From: an uncultured Saprospirales bacterium
GTDB lineage: Bacteria > Bacteroidota > Bacteroidia > Chitinophagales > Saprospiraceae
DNA length: 64,000 bases
Assembly: GCA_937864265.1 (NCBI GenBank)
Contig: CALMIR010000017.1
Span: forward strand, 104,892 to 168,891
Direction: 5' to 3'
Below the pieces are notes generated by a model. The model did not search any database and had not been told where the DNA came from. It saw only the letters and a program-made list of their open reading frames with translations. Below, piece after piece: positions 35,568-45,029 of this stretch; positions within the stretch are counted from its first letter, which is position 1; every line of letters begins with the position of its first letter. Position numbers and translations under genes: made by a program.

Positions 35568-38456
35568 ATGGGCCGAATACTATATAACAGCCTATTCCTT
35601 TGGTGTCTTAGTTGTAGCGCAGGTGCTCAGACGCCCTTTTTCAGCAATCACGTCCTTAGCGAATCGGTGGGCAATGCCAAACTAAAGCACATCTGCGAAG
35701 ACGCACAGGGCAGGATCTGGTTTGGAACCAACGAAGGGCTGCTGTTTTTCAACGGAATAGACTACATTCCGATGGCCAAACAAGATACCGGCAGCCAAGC
35801 CGTTAGCGCCATTTACCAGGATCATTCCAAGCGACTGTGGGTTGGGTATCAGGATGGGGGCATTTATTATCTCGAAAATCAGCAGCTTATTCCCTGGTTG
35901 TTGGAGGAAGGATGGCCCTCCGCCCCGATTACAGGCTTTGCTTCCGATCCGAAAGGATACTTCTGGATTGCTACCTATGGCGAAGGTTTGTACTATCACA
36001 ATGGCCAACATTTATACAATATCAACGCCGATGACGGTTTACCCGGAAACGATATTTACACCATAACGCCCGATACAAAAGGCCGGATATGGGCAGGCAC
36101 GGATGGCGGGGTGAGCATTTGTACGGCAAACAAAACCCGGAAAAACATACATAATATTAGCACCCGTGAAGGCTTGCCCGACGACATCGTGCGCAGCATC
36201 TTGTCAGACGGCAATGGGCAAATGTGGCTGGGGTTTTATGACAAAGGTTTTTGCCAAATCCGCGAATCTGATTTTGCCATTCATTCTCCTTACTTGAGCT
36301 GGGACAAAGGGGTGGTGAACGCGCTAGAACTTTTTAAAGACAGAGAACTGTGGATCGGTACCGACGGCAAGGGGCTATGGCGGTATTCCCTTACGGAAAA
36401 CCGCTTACTGCCGGTCAGGGATGAAAACCACCTAGATAAGGTAAAAGTGTTGGACTTGCAAAAAGACGTGGAGGGCAATATTTGGTTTATTGACAACTTA
36501 CACGGGGTTTGCAAGGCAAACCGACAATTTGAGTTCATTCACACCCCGCTTGACCCAATTCAGGCAATCCTGCTCGATTCAAATAATCAAGTTTGGCTGG
36601 GCACTCAATCGGGCTTGTACCAATTGGACAAATTGGGTGAACCTAAAAAATACCTGGATTTTCTGGCCTTAAATGTGATCAGCCTTTACCAGGACAAACA
36701 CGGTGTGATTTGGATAGGCACCTTTGGGCAGGGGCTTTACTGCCTTCAAGCAGATGGAGACCACTTCAAACACCTTTCTTCGACGGAGGGCTTGTTAAAT
36801 AACAATATTCTTTCGATTGCTGGGAATTCTCAGCGCGTTTGGCTGGCTACCCTCGGAGGGGTGTCGGAAATTAACAATGAGCAATCAATTTTTCAATCAG
36901 GAAAGTGGCACATCAAAAACCTGGATCAGGAAAGTGGCTTGGGCACCAATTTTATTTATAAAACCTTTGTGGACAGCAAAAACCGGGTTTGGTTTGGAAC
37001 AGATGGAGAAGGGGTTACTTGCCTGGAAAACGGCAAAATAACCAATTACCAGCAGGTGCAACATTCGCATCGAGAAAAGGACACCAGCAATGAATCGGGC
37101 TTAAAATTGGGAGTCGTTTATTCCATTACGGAAGATCATCGAGGCCATATTTGGCTGAGCACTTCAAAAAATGGCATTTTTGAATTTGACGGGCAAAGCT
37201 TTTCCCATCTGACGGTCAAAGAAGGCATTAGAGACCTAGCGATAACCAGTTTGGTTACAGATGGCAATGGCAATATCATCATTGTACACTCTTCTGGTAT
37301 TGATATTCTCGATCCCGTTTCCAAACACCTTATTTATTATGATGAAGCCGTAGGCATCAAGCGGATTGACCCCAATTTGAATGCCGTTTGTAAAGATCGC
37401 TTCGGCGATGTATGGATCGGCGACCAAGGCACCATCATAAAATATACCGCGCTGAATGAACAACTGGAAATTCATCCCCGTACCCACTTAAACGGGGTAT
37501 CGGTGTTTCTAGAACCCATCAACTTCAGCACCCGGAATCGGTTTCAACACGATGAAAACCACCTGGTGTTTGAGTACATTGGCCTGTGGTACACCGATCC
37601 CGAAACCGTGCGCTACCGATACAAACTGGAAGGGTACAATCAAGATTGGATCGAATCGGGCGACCCAAGTGCTACCTACTCCAATTTGCCACCGGGAAAG
37701 TACAAATTCCTGGTCAGTTCTACAGAGAATGAAGCCTTTGACGTTGAGCCGGTTGTCGCTTATAGCTTCGAAATCGTTGCCCCTTTTTGGCAGCAACCCT
37801 GGTTTATTGTAATCAGTCTATTGGCGGGTGGGGTATCATTGTATCACTTCGTGAAAAGCCGAGATAAGCGTTTGCAACGAGTCAATACCTTGGAGAAAGA
37901 AAGAGCGGAAAGCGAATTGGCTGCTTTAAAAGCCCAAATCAACCCGCATTTTCTGTTCAATAGTTTTAACACACTGGTCAATATCATCGAAGAAAACCCC
38001 CATGATGCCGTATCTTACGTCGAAAAGCTATCCGATTTTTATCGCAGTATCATGCAATACCGCGATAAAGAAGTGATATCCTTATCGGAAGAACTGGAAC
38101 TGGTCAACAATTATTGCTACCTGTTGAAGAAGCGCTTTGGCAATAATTTTAGCCTGGAAACAGCCGTTTCTGAAGACCAAGTTTATCTGATACCCCTCAC
38201 TTTACAAATGTTAGTGGAAAACGCAGTTAAACACAATGTTATTTCAAAAGCCAAACCCCTTACGGTACACATAATAAGCAATGGTAGGGAATACATCACG
38301 GTTAAGAACAATTTACAACGGAAAGTGCAGCCCGAAGGCTCGACCCTATTCGGTTTGCAAAGCCTGAATAAACGCTACGAGTTGTTAAGCGGAAAAAAAC
38401 TGCACATAGAAGTAAGTAACGACTGTTTTCAGGTGGACGTACCTTTTATCAAATAA
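35568..38456 (+). CDS. Propeller-sensor histidine kinase (LytS type)
   Basis: 962 residues. After a signal peptide (cleaved near SAGAQ at 21) come two-component regulator propeller repeats to about residue 620 (recurring WFGTNEGL, WIATYGEGL, WAGTDGGV, WIGTFGQGL). Then follow a Y_Y_Y immunoglobulin-like domain (about 650-725, LEGYNQDWIESGD), one transmembrane helix (about 745-762), and a LytS-type kinase with the phospho-accepting His794 (INPHFLFNSFNTL) and the N-box LVENAVKHN. The periplasmic part is a hybrid-sensor layout often used for glycan or envelope ligands. It is followed by its LytTR response regulator. No hybrid receiver is present. Confidence 0.93.
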   Translation: MGRILYNSLFLWCLSCSAGAQTPFFSNHVLSESVGNAKLKHICEDAQGRIWFGTNEGLLFFNGIDYIPMAKQDTGSQAVSAIYQDHSKRLWVGYQDGGIYYLENQQLIPWLLEEGWPSAPITGFASDPKGYFWIATYGEGLYYHNGQHLYNINADDGLPGNDIYTITPDTKGRIWAGTDGGVSICTANKTRKNIHNISTREGLPDDIVRSILSDGNGQMWLGFYDKGFCQIRESDFAIHSPYLSWDKGVVNALELFKDRELWIGTDGKGLWRYSLTENRLLPVRDENHLDKVKVLDLQKDVEGNIWFIDNLHGVCKANRQFEFIHTPLDPIQAILLDSNNQVWLGTQSGLYQLDKLGEPKKYLDFLALNVISLYQDKHGVIWIGTFGQGLYCLQADGDHFKHLSSTEGLLNNNILSIAGNSQRVWLATLGGVSEINNEQSIFQSGKWHIKNLDQESGLGTNFIYKTFVDSKNRVWFGTDGEGVTCLENGKITNYQQVQHSHREKDTSNESGLKLGVVYSITEDHRGHIWLSTSKNGIFEFDGQSFSHLTVKEGIRDLAITSLVTDGNGNIIIVHSSGIDILDPVSKHLIYYDEAVGIKRIDPNLNAVCKDRFGDVWIGDQGTIIKYTALNEQLEIHPRTHLNGVSVFLEPINFSTRNRFQHDENHLVFEYIGLWYTDPETVRYRYKLEGYNQDWIESGDPSATYSNLPPGKYKFLVSSTENEAFDVEPVVAYSFEIVAPFWQQPWFIVISLLAGGVSLYHFVKSRDKRLQRVNTLEKERAESELAALKAQINPHFLFNSFNTLVNIIEENPHDAVSYVEKLSDFYRSIMQYRDKEVISLSEELELVNNYCYLLKKRFGNNFSLETAVSEDQVYLIPLTLQMLVENAVKHNVISKAKPLTVHIISNGREYITVKNNLQRKVQPEGSTLFGLQSLNKRYELLSGKKLHIEVSNDCFQVDVPFIK

Positions 38457-38467
38457 TCGTTTCAACT

Positions 38468-39217
38468 ATGGATGTGTTGATAATAGAAGACGAAGACGCT
38501 GCAGTTCGCAGATTGGCCAAGCTGATTCAGGAAATAGACCCTGATATGCAGGTGATAGCTACTTTGGATAGCATAGAATCGGCTTTGATTTGGTTTGAGG
38601 AAAACCCCATGCCAGAACTTTTGTTTCTGGACATACATCTGGCCGACGGCTCTAGTTTTGAATTATTTCAGCACCTGTCTATTACCAAGCCAATCATTTT
38701 TACCACAGCCTACGACCAATACGCCATACAGGCATTTAAGGTAAATGCCATTGACTATTTGCTCAAGCCCATCAAGAAAAACGAATTACAAGAGGCCCTT
38801 TCAAAATACAAAAACCTGGAAAAAAAGCAAATTATTGATTACCAGGCACTGGCAAAGGCCGTCAATCGGGAAGAATACAGCAAACGGTTTCTCATTCGCT
38901 TTGGGCAGCAAATCAAAGTAATAGAAATGCAGGATGCCGCCTATTTTTATACGCTGGAGAAAATCACTTTTTTAGTCAGTAAAGAGGGCAAGCGATATCC
39001 AATGGATCATTCACTCGACCGGCTGGAAGAAATGGCCGACCCCAAACAGTTTTTTAGGATTAACCGCCAATTTATCATCAACATCCATGCCATCAAAGAA
39101 ATGTATGCCTATTCCAAATCGCGCATCAAGATCGAATTAGAACCTGCCTGCGATTTAGAAACCATTGTGAGTACAGAACGATCGCCGCTCTTTAAAAAAT
39201 GGTTGACCGGAGAGTAA
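38468..39217 (+). CDS. LytTR-family response regulator
   Basis: 249 residues: receiver domain (about 1-120) with D55 as phosphorylation site (LFLDIHLADG), acid pair E7/D8-E9 near the start, and the conserved Lys in LLKPIKKNEL; LytTR DNA-binding domain from about 145 (RFLIRFGQQIKVIEMQDAAY, DHSLDRLEEM, FFRINRQFIIN). The partner of the preceding kinase, 11 bases downstream of it. The genes it controls may include the downstream exopolysaccharide genes; this is inference from position. Confidence 0.94.
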   Translation: MDVLIIEDEDAAVRRLAKLIQEIDPDMQVIATLDSIESALIWFEENPMPELLFLDIHLADGSSFELFQHLSITKPIIFTTAYDQYAIQAFKVNAIDYLLKPIKKNELQEALSKYKNLEKKQIIDYQALAKAVNREEYSKRFLIRFGQQIKVIEMQDAAYFYTLEKITFLVSKEGKRYPMDHSLDRLEEMADPKQFFRINRQFIINIHAIKEMYAYSKSRIKIELEPACDLETIVSTERSPLFKKWLTGE

Positions 39218-39262
39218 TCTATGCCTGTTGAGCGGCTAATTTTTCCCGTACAGCGGCTTTCT

Positions 39263-39294
39263 TTTGTGCTTAGCTATTCCTGCTCTTACCTTTG
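39263..39294 (+). promoter_or_regulatory. Promoter of the TPR/barrel - glycosyltransferase genes
   Basis: TTTG at 39263-39266 and TACCTTTG at 39287-39294 are separated by exactly 20 bp, a perfect Bacteroidota promoter. Transcription would start near 39301, 30 bases before the ATG. Confidence 0.7.
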
Positions 39295-39330
39295 GTTTCG
39301 TAATTGATTTCCTCTTTTAAAACCCTGATT

Positions 39331-40674
39331 ATGAAAAAGTTATTTTTCTACTGGACACTTGTGTCCGTCGTTTTACTATTGCCCAAACCCGACCTGCAAG
39401 CCCAGCAAAGCACGGTGGAAGAAGCGCAACAACTGGCAGCCCGGGGTGCGCATATCGAGGCGGAACAATTGTTGACCCAACTGCTTTCACAAAATCCAGA
39501 TTACCTTCCAGCGCAGTTGTTGCTGGCCCACAATCAATCCTGGCAACGCAAATACAAGGATGCGATCAACGGCTATCGGCAAGTACTGACTCGCCATCCG
39601 GAACATACCGAGGCTACCAACGGATTGGCTTATACCCAACTTTGGTCGGGTGATATGCCTTCAGCTATTGCCAATTTTGAAAAAATACTTTTGGCAGAGC
39701 CTCAGCATCAAGATGCACAAAAAGGCTTAGGCTATGCTTACCTGCAATTGGCTCAGGCACAGGAAGCCATTGCAGTGTTTACCCAATTGACGCAACATTA
39801 TCCAGATGATGCTTCACTTTTTGTCGGCCTAGGGCAGGCCTACCTTTTAGAAAACCAAAATAAGGCTGCCCGAAGAGCTTTTACACAAGCTTTATTGCTA
39901 GAGCCTAAGCGGGAAGATGCCCAAGGTTTATTACTACAACTCAACCAAAGAGGCAGCTTGTTGGAATTGGATGTTTGGGGAGGCTATTCACAGGTAGCAG
40001 ATGAAAGTGAAATTGCTTTGCGACAAATTCAGCTGCAGTATCAGTTTTCTCCCCGAACAAGCCTTTACACCCGCTATGACAACTCCCTTTCTCTCGATAA
40101 TGTCGATTTTTTAATCAATGGGGCTTCTGCTGCTTCCTGGTGGTTTGGTACGCTTTTGGGCTGGAACGACAAAACGGCTACCCGGCTGGAAGCGGGCATG
40201 CGTTTTTTTGAAGGAACACGCGACAATCAAACGCAATTCAAGATGGAGCAAGTTTTTTACTTGCCCAACAGGTCAAATATTAGAGTAGGTGGCTATATGG
40301 GGGTTGCCGCTGACTTTCCAACGGAAGGTTTCGGTTTTGTCAGCGGGCTTTTTCCGCTAGGAGAGCATTTTTCTTTAGAACCCGCTTACTTTTACAGCAT
40401 AGACGGCCTATCTAGCACCCCGCAGCATCGAGGTGTATTTTCCGGGCGGTATCGCACCCAACAAGGGCTTGAATTGACAGTAGGTGGCTTCTACGGACAG
40501 GTTATGTTTGAAGACGAGAACATAACGGAGAACAAGCTTGCTGGGCTATTTGCCCTGGGGTTAATTCCCCTGAGCGATGCCTTCGCTGCGCAATTGGCCA
40601 TCAATTACGAAGATGGAATTTTCCAGAATGCTTTTATCGGCGCACTGGGTATCAAATGGCGTTTGAATCGCTGA
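39331..40674 (+). CDS. TPR outer membrane beta-barrel protein (YaiO-like)
   Basis: Start at 39331 (MKKLFFYWTLVSVVLLL) with signal peptide to about 25 (LQAQQ); 447 residues. Residues about 27-215 are TPR repeats (HIEAEQLLTQLLSQNPDY, AINGYRQVLTRHPEH, AIAVFTQLTQHYPDD). From about 220 the sequence is a beta-barrel of alternating strands (SLLELDVWGGYSQV) that ends in KWRLNR. This combination matches YaiO-like or PgaA-like export proteins. The next gene is a membrane glycosyltransferase, so it probably forms the outer membrane exit for a polysaccharide. Confidence 0.85.
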   Translation: MKKLFFYWTLVSVVLLLPKPDLQAQQSTVEEAQQLAARGAHIEAEQLLTQLLSQNPDYLPAQLLLAHNQSWQRKYKDAINGYRQVLTRHPEHTEATNGLAYTQLWSGDMPSAIANFEKILLAEPQHQDAQKGLGYAYLQLAQAQEAIAVFTQLTQHYPDDASLFVGLGQAYLLENQNKAARRAFTQALLLEPKREDAQGLLLQLNQRGSLLELDVWGGYSQVADESEIALRQIQLQYQFSPRTSLYTRYDNSLSLDNVDFLINGASAASWWFGTLLGWNDKTATRLEAGMRFFEGTRDNQTQFKMEQVFYLPNRSNIRVGGYMGVAADFPTEGFGFVSGLFPLGEHFSLEPAYFYSIDGLSSTPQHRGVFSGRYRTQQGLELTVGGFYGQVMFEDENITENKLAGLFALGLIPLSDAFAAQLAINYEDGIFQNAFIGALGIKWRLNR

Positions 40675-40783
40675 TCTTTTTTTCCTGACTTTTTCCTCAA
40701 TCCTTGTCTGACTTCACTGGCATAGTGCGCCTGATGGAATAGCCGATGCTATGTCTTTGTTCAAACATTTAAAAAAATGAATC

Positions 40784-42661
40784 ATGCCAAACTTTAATAA
40801 GAACATCCAGGCAAATCTTATAACTACCGCCGGAGTTGCATTATCCCAAGAACAACTGCTATTGCCTAAAACTACTAATGCCGTAAAAGCAGGCAGCTTA
40901 TCTTACCCCCCCAAACCCTGGCTCTATCTGAGTATTTTCGCCTTCTGGATAGCAGCGCTGATTTGGTTTCAACCCCGCTTGTGGGGGCTTTTGGAAATAG
41001 CTTACAGCCCGGCTTCCCGTTTAGCCTTGCTGGCTTTTATCTTTTTTATTGATTTTGCCTGGCTGTATGGCACTTATAATGTCTGTGTAGTGCTATTTGC
41101 CCTGATCTACAAATACAGCTCGCGGAGGCCAGAAAAGGCATTGGCACAAGCCAGCCTCACCAAATTTCCGCCCATAGCCATACTTTATACGACCTACAAC
41201 GATTTTGTGGAAGAGAGCGTGTTGTCTTGTGTCCACCAGGATTATCCCGATTTTACCGTCTATATATTGGATGATAGCACCGATGCATATTACCAAAATT
41301 TGGTAGATGATTTTGCCCGGCAAAACAGCGATAGGGTAGTAGTGGTGAGAAGACCCGACCGAAAAGCATTTAAAGCAGGTAATATGAACCATGCCCTTTC
41401 TCGTGTGGCAACGGAAGAACCTTATTTTGCGATAGCAGATGCCGATGAAATATTGCCGCCCGATTTTTTATCTAAATTAGTGCCTGTGATCGAAGCCGAT
41501 CCTCAATGTGGATTTGTGCAGGCCAATCACAGGGCCAATCCCCAAGCCGATAGCAGCTTGGCTCAGGATTTAGGCATAGGCATTGACATTCATTGGAAAT
41601 GGTACCAGCCTTTGCGCAATGACTATGGTTTTGTGATGTTTTTGGGTCATGGTGCGTTGTTGCGTAGGAAGTGTTGGGAAGAAATAGGTGGTTTCCCAGA
41701 TATTGTCAGCGAAGATTTGGGGTTTGCTATACAGATCAGAGAAAGGGGTTATCGAGGCCGCTTCGTTGAAGATGTGATTTGCTTTGAAGACTTCCCAGAT
41801 TCCGTTCGTGCTTTCCGAATCAGACACATGAAATGGACTCGTGGTACCAGTGAGTTTTTAAAAAAGCAAATGGGATGGCTGTTGAAGGCTAAAAATATTA
41901 CATGGACCGAAAAGCTGGATATTTTGTTTCCTACACTTAATTTGCCTTTGACCCTGGTTTATTTCATGTTTATGGTAAATGCCAACTTGATATTGCCTTA
42001 CTTTTTTGGTCATTGGCAAGATATGACCTTTGAATTAGGAGGTACTTCGATCATTTTTCCCATCATGGTCATGCATCCGCATTTTCAAACCATTTACACG
42101 CCTGATTTCTTTGCCATAACCATGATGACCTTTTTTGCGCCTGTACTTTGCTTTATATTAGCTTTGGCCACTCGACCACTCCGATTGTTTCGTTTTCTGG
42201 CCAATAGCACCGTCTTGTATGCCGCTTTGGCCCCTTTGTCATCCATAGGTGTATTGACTTATTTGATTTCAGGAAAGGCCATATTCTTGGTTACGGGCGA
42301 CAAAAAACAAGTAGAACACAAAAGTGGCCTGGCCAAAAGCGGGCTGGCAGCTACTATAAAACACCATTGGCAGCAATTGATTCATAAAAGCCACCCCGAT
42401 ACAGCACCTGTGCAATTTTTTGAAATAGCTACCGGATTGGTTTTTGGTGTTGTTTGTATCTATGCTTTCCAGATTTCGTTTCTAGGCTTATGCCTGGCTT
42501 TTCTACTATTGCCGTTGTTGCACCATGCTGGTTGGCGCAACCCGTGGATCAATGCGCTGACTTATTTGCCATTTGCGCTTATCCTGTTGGGGGTTGTTAT
42601 GGCTGGCTTAAGCTTAGTAGGCATGCAATCCGTATTTTTTGGCTATGGTTTTCATTTTTGA
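40784..42661 (+). CDS. Cellulose-synthase-like membrane glycosyltransferase (GT2)
   Basis: 625 residues: two N-terminal membrane helices (about 48-65 and 80-107), a cytosolic GT2 domain with ILDDSTD (161-167), the DxD motif ADADE (219-222), and the catalytic ED in SEDLGFAIQIRERGY. The usual QxxRW is replaced by HMKWTRGTSEF. At least six membrane helices follow from about 390. Such enzymes polymerise and translocate a beta-glycan. No PilZ domain is seen in the C-terminus, so c-di-GMP control, if any, is indirect. The product polymer is not known. Confidence 0.88.
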   Translation: MPNFNKNIQANLITTAGVALSQEQLLLPKTTNAVKAGSLSYPPKPWLYLSIFAFWIAALIWFQPRLWGLLEIAYSPASRLALLAFIFFIDFAWLYGTYNVCVVLFALIYKYSSRRPEKALAQASLTKFPPIAILYTTYNDFVEESVLSCVHQDYPDFTVYILDDSTDAYYQNLVDDFARQNSDRVVVVRRPDRKAFKAGNMNHALSRVATEEPYFAIADADEILPPDFLSKLVPVIEADPQCGFVQANHRANPQADSSLAQDLGIGIDIHWKWYQPLRNDYGFVMFLGHGALLRRKCWEEIGGFPDIVSEDLGFAIQIRERGYRGRFVEDVICFEDFPDSVRAFRIRHMKWTRGTSEFLKKQMGWLLKAKNITWTEKLDILFPTLNLPLTLVYFMFMVNANLILPYFFGHWQDMTFELGGTSIIFPIMVMHPHFQTIYTPDFFAITMMTFFAPVLCFILALATRPLRLFRFLANSTVLYAALAPLSSIGVLTYLISGKAIFLVTGDKKQVEHKSGLAKSGLAATIKHHWQQLIHKSHPDTAPVQFFEIATGLVFGVVCIYAFQISFLGLCLAFLLLPLLHHAGWRNPWINALTYLPFALILLGVVMAGLSLVGMQSVFFGYGFHF

Positions 42662-42799
42662 AGTTCTTGCTGGGCAGGTAAAAAAACGCTTTCAGCAGCA
42701 ACATTTTCCTGCTCAGCACAATATATTTTCTGACACCTATACTAAAACCTATTTTTAATCCATTAATAGGGAGCAGTTTCTCAAAAAACAAATCACAGC

Positions 42800-43573
42800 A
42801 TGAGGATTCCATCTTGGATTTTAGTAACTCTGGCACTAGTTTTTCACGGCATAGTAATTTTGGATATTAGCAGTTGCCAGCACGAGCCCTTTGAGGACGA
42901 CATGGTAATAGATACAACAGGCAATGGTAATCCTATTGATACAACGGATAATCCCATTGATACTACAACCACAGGCGACCCCTGTAATCCAAACATTATT
43001 TATTTCAACCAGCAAATATTACCTATCTTAGCATCCAATTGTGCTTTGAGTGGCTGTCACGATGCAATAACCCATGAAGATGGGGTAGAACTGACCAGTT
43101 ACGAGAAAGTAATGCAAACGGCTAAGGTCAGGCCCGGCGATTTGGATGACAGCGACCTGTACGAAGTCATTACCGAGCAAGATGCGGAAGATGTGATGCC
43201 GCCAGCACCGAATGCTCGATTAAGCCCCGATCAAATCCAGTTGATAGCCGATTGGATTTTACAAGGTGCCCAAAACTTGGAGTGTGATCCCAATTCGGGA
43301 GGCTGTGCCACGGAAAACAGAAGTTATAGCGCCCATGTGCAGCCAGTGATTCAAAACCATTGCCAGGGCTGCCACAGTGGTGCTGCACCATCGGCAGGCA
43401 TTGACCTGAGTACTTATACGGGCGTAAAGGGCGTAGCAACGGATGGCCGCCTTTATGGTGTGATTGCCCCACTGTCGGGCTATGTACCCATGCCCTATAA
43501 CAGTACCCCGCTCAACGATTGCATAGTCGAACAAATCAAGTCTTGGATTGATGCTGGGGCACCTGAGAATTAG
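42800..43573 (+). CDS. Cytochrome-type lipoprotein with two heme-like motifs
   Basis: 257 residues. A lipoprotein-type signal ends at Cys26 (LDISSC). A repetitive Asp/Thr/Pro linker (NPIDTT repeated) follows. The first domain has CALSGCH (C81-C86-H87), a CX4CH spacing instead of CXXCH. The second has CQGCH (C188-C191-H192), a canonical CXXCH. Possible axial Met residues occur in DVMPPAPN and GYVPMPYN. The family is the planctomycete-type cytochrome c domain of Bacteroidota. It probably sits on the outer surface or in the periplasm and passes electrons within the cluster it heads. Confidence 0.8.
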   Translation: MRIPSWILVTLALVFHGIVILDISSCQHEPFEDDMVIDTTGNGNPIDTTDNPIDTTTTGDPCNPNIIYFNQQILPILASNCALSGCHDAITHEDGVELTSYEKVMQTAKVRPGDLDDSDLYEVITEQDAEDVMPPAPNARLSPDQIQLIADWILQGAQNLECDPNSGGCATENRSYSAHVQPVIQNHCQGCHSGAAPSAGIDLSTYTGVKGVATDGRLYGVIAPLSGYVPMPYNSTPLNDCIVEQIKSWIDAGAPEN

Positions 43574-43592
43574 TAAAATCGGAATAAACTAT

Positions 43593-43961
43593 ATGAATCG
43601 TTTTTCAATTTTATTGTTGGCAATTGTGCCGCTGTTTTATACTTCATGTTTCTACGACAATGAAGAGGATCTGTATCCTGATACAGGCAACTGCGAAACC
43701 ACCGATATTAGTTATAGCCAGGATGTGCTGACATTGCTCCAAAATAACTGCTACGTGTGCCATGCCGCAGCCATCAACCTCGGCAACATCAACTTGGAAG
43801 GATACGACCGGGTAAAGGTATATGTGGACAATGGGGCTTTATTGGGGGCCATCAAGCACGAGAGCGGCTATTCGCCGATGCCGCAGGGTACAGCTCAGTT
43901 GCAGGTATGTGAAATAGCGCTCATCGAAGCCTGGATTGCTGACGGTGCTTTAGATAATTAG
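43593..43961 (+). CDS. Single-heme cytochrome-type lipoprotein
   Basis: Start at 43593 (MNRFSILLLAIVPLFYTSC); 122 residues with the lipidated Cys19. One canonical CXXCH motif, CYVCH (C53-C56-H57), and a downstream Met in YSPMPQG that could be the axial ligand. It is the second-domain equivalent of the preceding protein and lies 19 bases after it. A longer frame starting at 43548 overlaps the previous gene and is unlikely. Confidence 0.82.
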   Translation: MNRFSILLLAIVPLFYTSCFYDNEEDLYPDTGNCETTDISYSQDVLTLLQNNCYVCHAAAINLGNINLEGYDRVKVYVDNGALLGAIKHESGYSPMPQGTAQLQVCEIALIEAWIADGALDN

Positions 43962-43963
43962 TC

Positions 43964-43997
43964 TTTGACCAGTCGTGTGATTAAAGCAATAGTTTTG
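43964..43997 (+). promoter_or_regulatory. Promoter of the OB-fold - YceI - DUF5777 genes
   Basis: TTTG at 43964-43967 and TAGTTTTG at 43990-43997 with a 22-bp spacer; transcription would start about 20 bases before the ATG at 44023. Confidence 0.5.
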
Positions 43998-44022
43998 TCA
44001 ATGAAGGTTAAAAATCACTACT

Positions 44023-44433
44023 ATGAAAAATATTTTGATCATTATTGGGGTGTTGGCTGTAGCTGGAGGAATAGGTGCATATATGTTGTACAATAAGCCG
44101 CACCAGAATATGGAAAAGGCAAAAGCTGCTTTTGAAATGTCAGCAGAAAGCCTCTTTTCTGAGTATGAGACGGATGAATCCGCCGCCGATGCTAAATACC
44201 TGGATCAAATTGTTCAGGTACAAGGGCAGGTCAAAGAAGTCACTAAGGAAAATGGTATTGTGAGTGTCAGCTTGGAGGCAGGTGGTTTGATGGGCGGCGT
44301 TAATTGCGAGCTAGATGAACTGACCAAACATGCGAGAACAGATTTTCAAGAAGGAGAAACCGTCCAATTCAAATGCCTATGCACTGGGATGTTGATGGAT
44401 GTGGTGCTCGTTCGATGTGTAGAACAGCAATAA
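44023..44433 (+). CDS. Membrane-anchored OB-fold (tRNA_anti-like) protein
   Basis: 136 residues: an N-terminal hydrophobic anchor (about 3-23, NILIIIGVLAVAGGIGAYML) and, from about 40, an OB-fold domain (FSEYETDESAADAKYLDQIV, VQGQVKEVTKENG, GETVQFKCLCTGM). Proteins of this tRNA_anti-like family occur next to YceI genes in Bacteroidota. The name reflects fold only; nucleic acid binding in the periplasm is not implied. Cysteines near the end (KCLCTG) might be functional. Confidence 0.75.
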   Translation: MKNILIIIGVLAVAGGIGAYMLYNKPHQNMEKAKAAFEMSAESLFSEYETDESAADAKYLDQIVQVQGQVKEVTKENGIVSVSLEAGGLMGGVNCELDELTKHARTDFQEGETVQFKCLCTGMLMDVVLVRCVEQQ

Positions 44434-44458
44434 ATTTTAATTTTTCAATCAAAATCAA

Positions 44459-45016
44459 ATGTCAATGAAACAATCTTTGGTATTCATGCTGGCCTTATTG
44501 AGTGTAAGTGCCATTCACGCACAGAAGTATTTTACAAAAGCAGGAAATATTGCTTTCTTCTCCGATACAGCTTTGGAGAAAATCGAAGCACACAACTACA
44601 AAGCTACCAGCGTCATTGACCTGACAAGTGGACAAATGGAATTTGCGGTATTAATCAAAGCTTTCCAGTTTGAAAAGGCCTTGATGCAAGAGCATTTCAA
44701 TGAAAACTACATGGAAAGTGACAAATTTCCCAAAGCCACTTTCAAGGGCGAAATCCAGAATTTGAGCGACATCAATTTCAAGAAAGATGGCGACTATACT
44801 GCTAAAATAAAAGGAAAGTTAACCATACACGGGGTGACCAAAGACATTGAAACAACAGGTACGTTTAACGTAAAAAGCGGCAAAATATCTGCTAGTTCTG
44901 TTTTCAATGTTTTGGTAGCTGATTATGGCATCAAGATACCAACAGTGGTTAAAGATAATGTCGCCAAAGAGGTAAAAATCGAAGTAAATATTGATTACGA
45001 AGAACTGAAAGGGTAA
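44459..45016 (+). CDS. YceI-family periplasmic protein, second copy
   Basis: 185 residues with a signal peptide ending near IHAQ; the ATG two codons on (MKQSLVF) is an equally good start. YceI hallmarks are SVIDLTSGQMEFAVLIKAFQ, EHFNENYMESDKFPKATFKG and GKLTIHGVTKDIE. It is a paralogue of the copy at 35023 but in a redox context, with cytochrome-type genes upstream and a DUF5777 barrel downstream. Ligand unknown; an isoprenoid quinone-like molecule would fit the family. Confidence 0.88.
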   Translation: MSMKQSLVFMLALLSVSAIHAQKYFTKAGNIAFFSDTALEKIEAHNYKATSVIDLTSGQMEFAVLIKAFQFEKALMQEHFNENYMESDKFPKATFKGEIQNLSDINFKKDGDYTAKIKGKLTIHGVTKDIETTGTFNVKSGKISASSVFNVLVADYGIKIPTVVKDNVAKEVKIEVNIDYEELKG

Positions 45017-45029
45017 TTTTACCCTAAAA

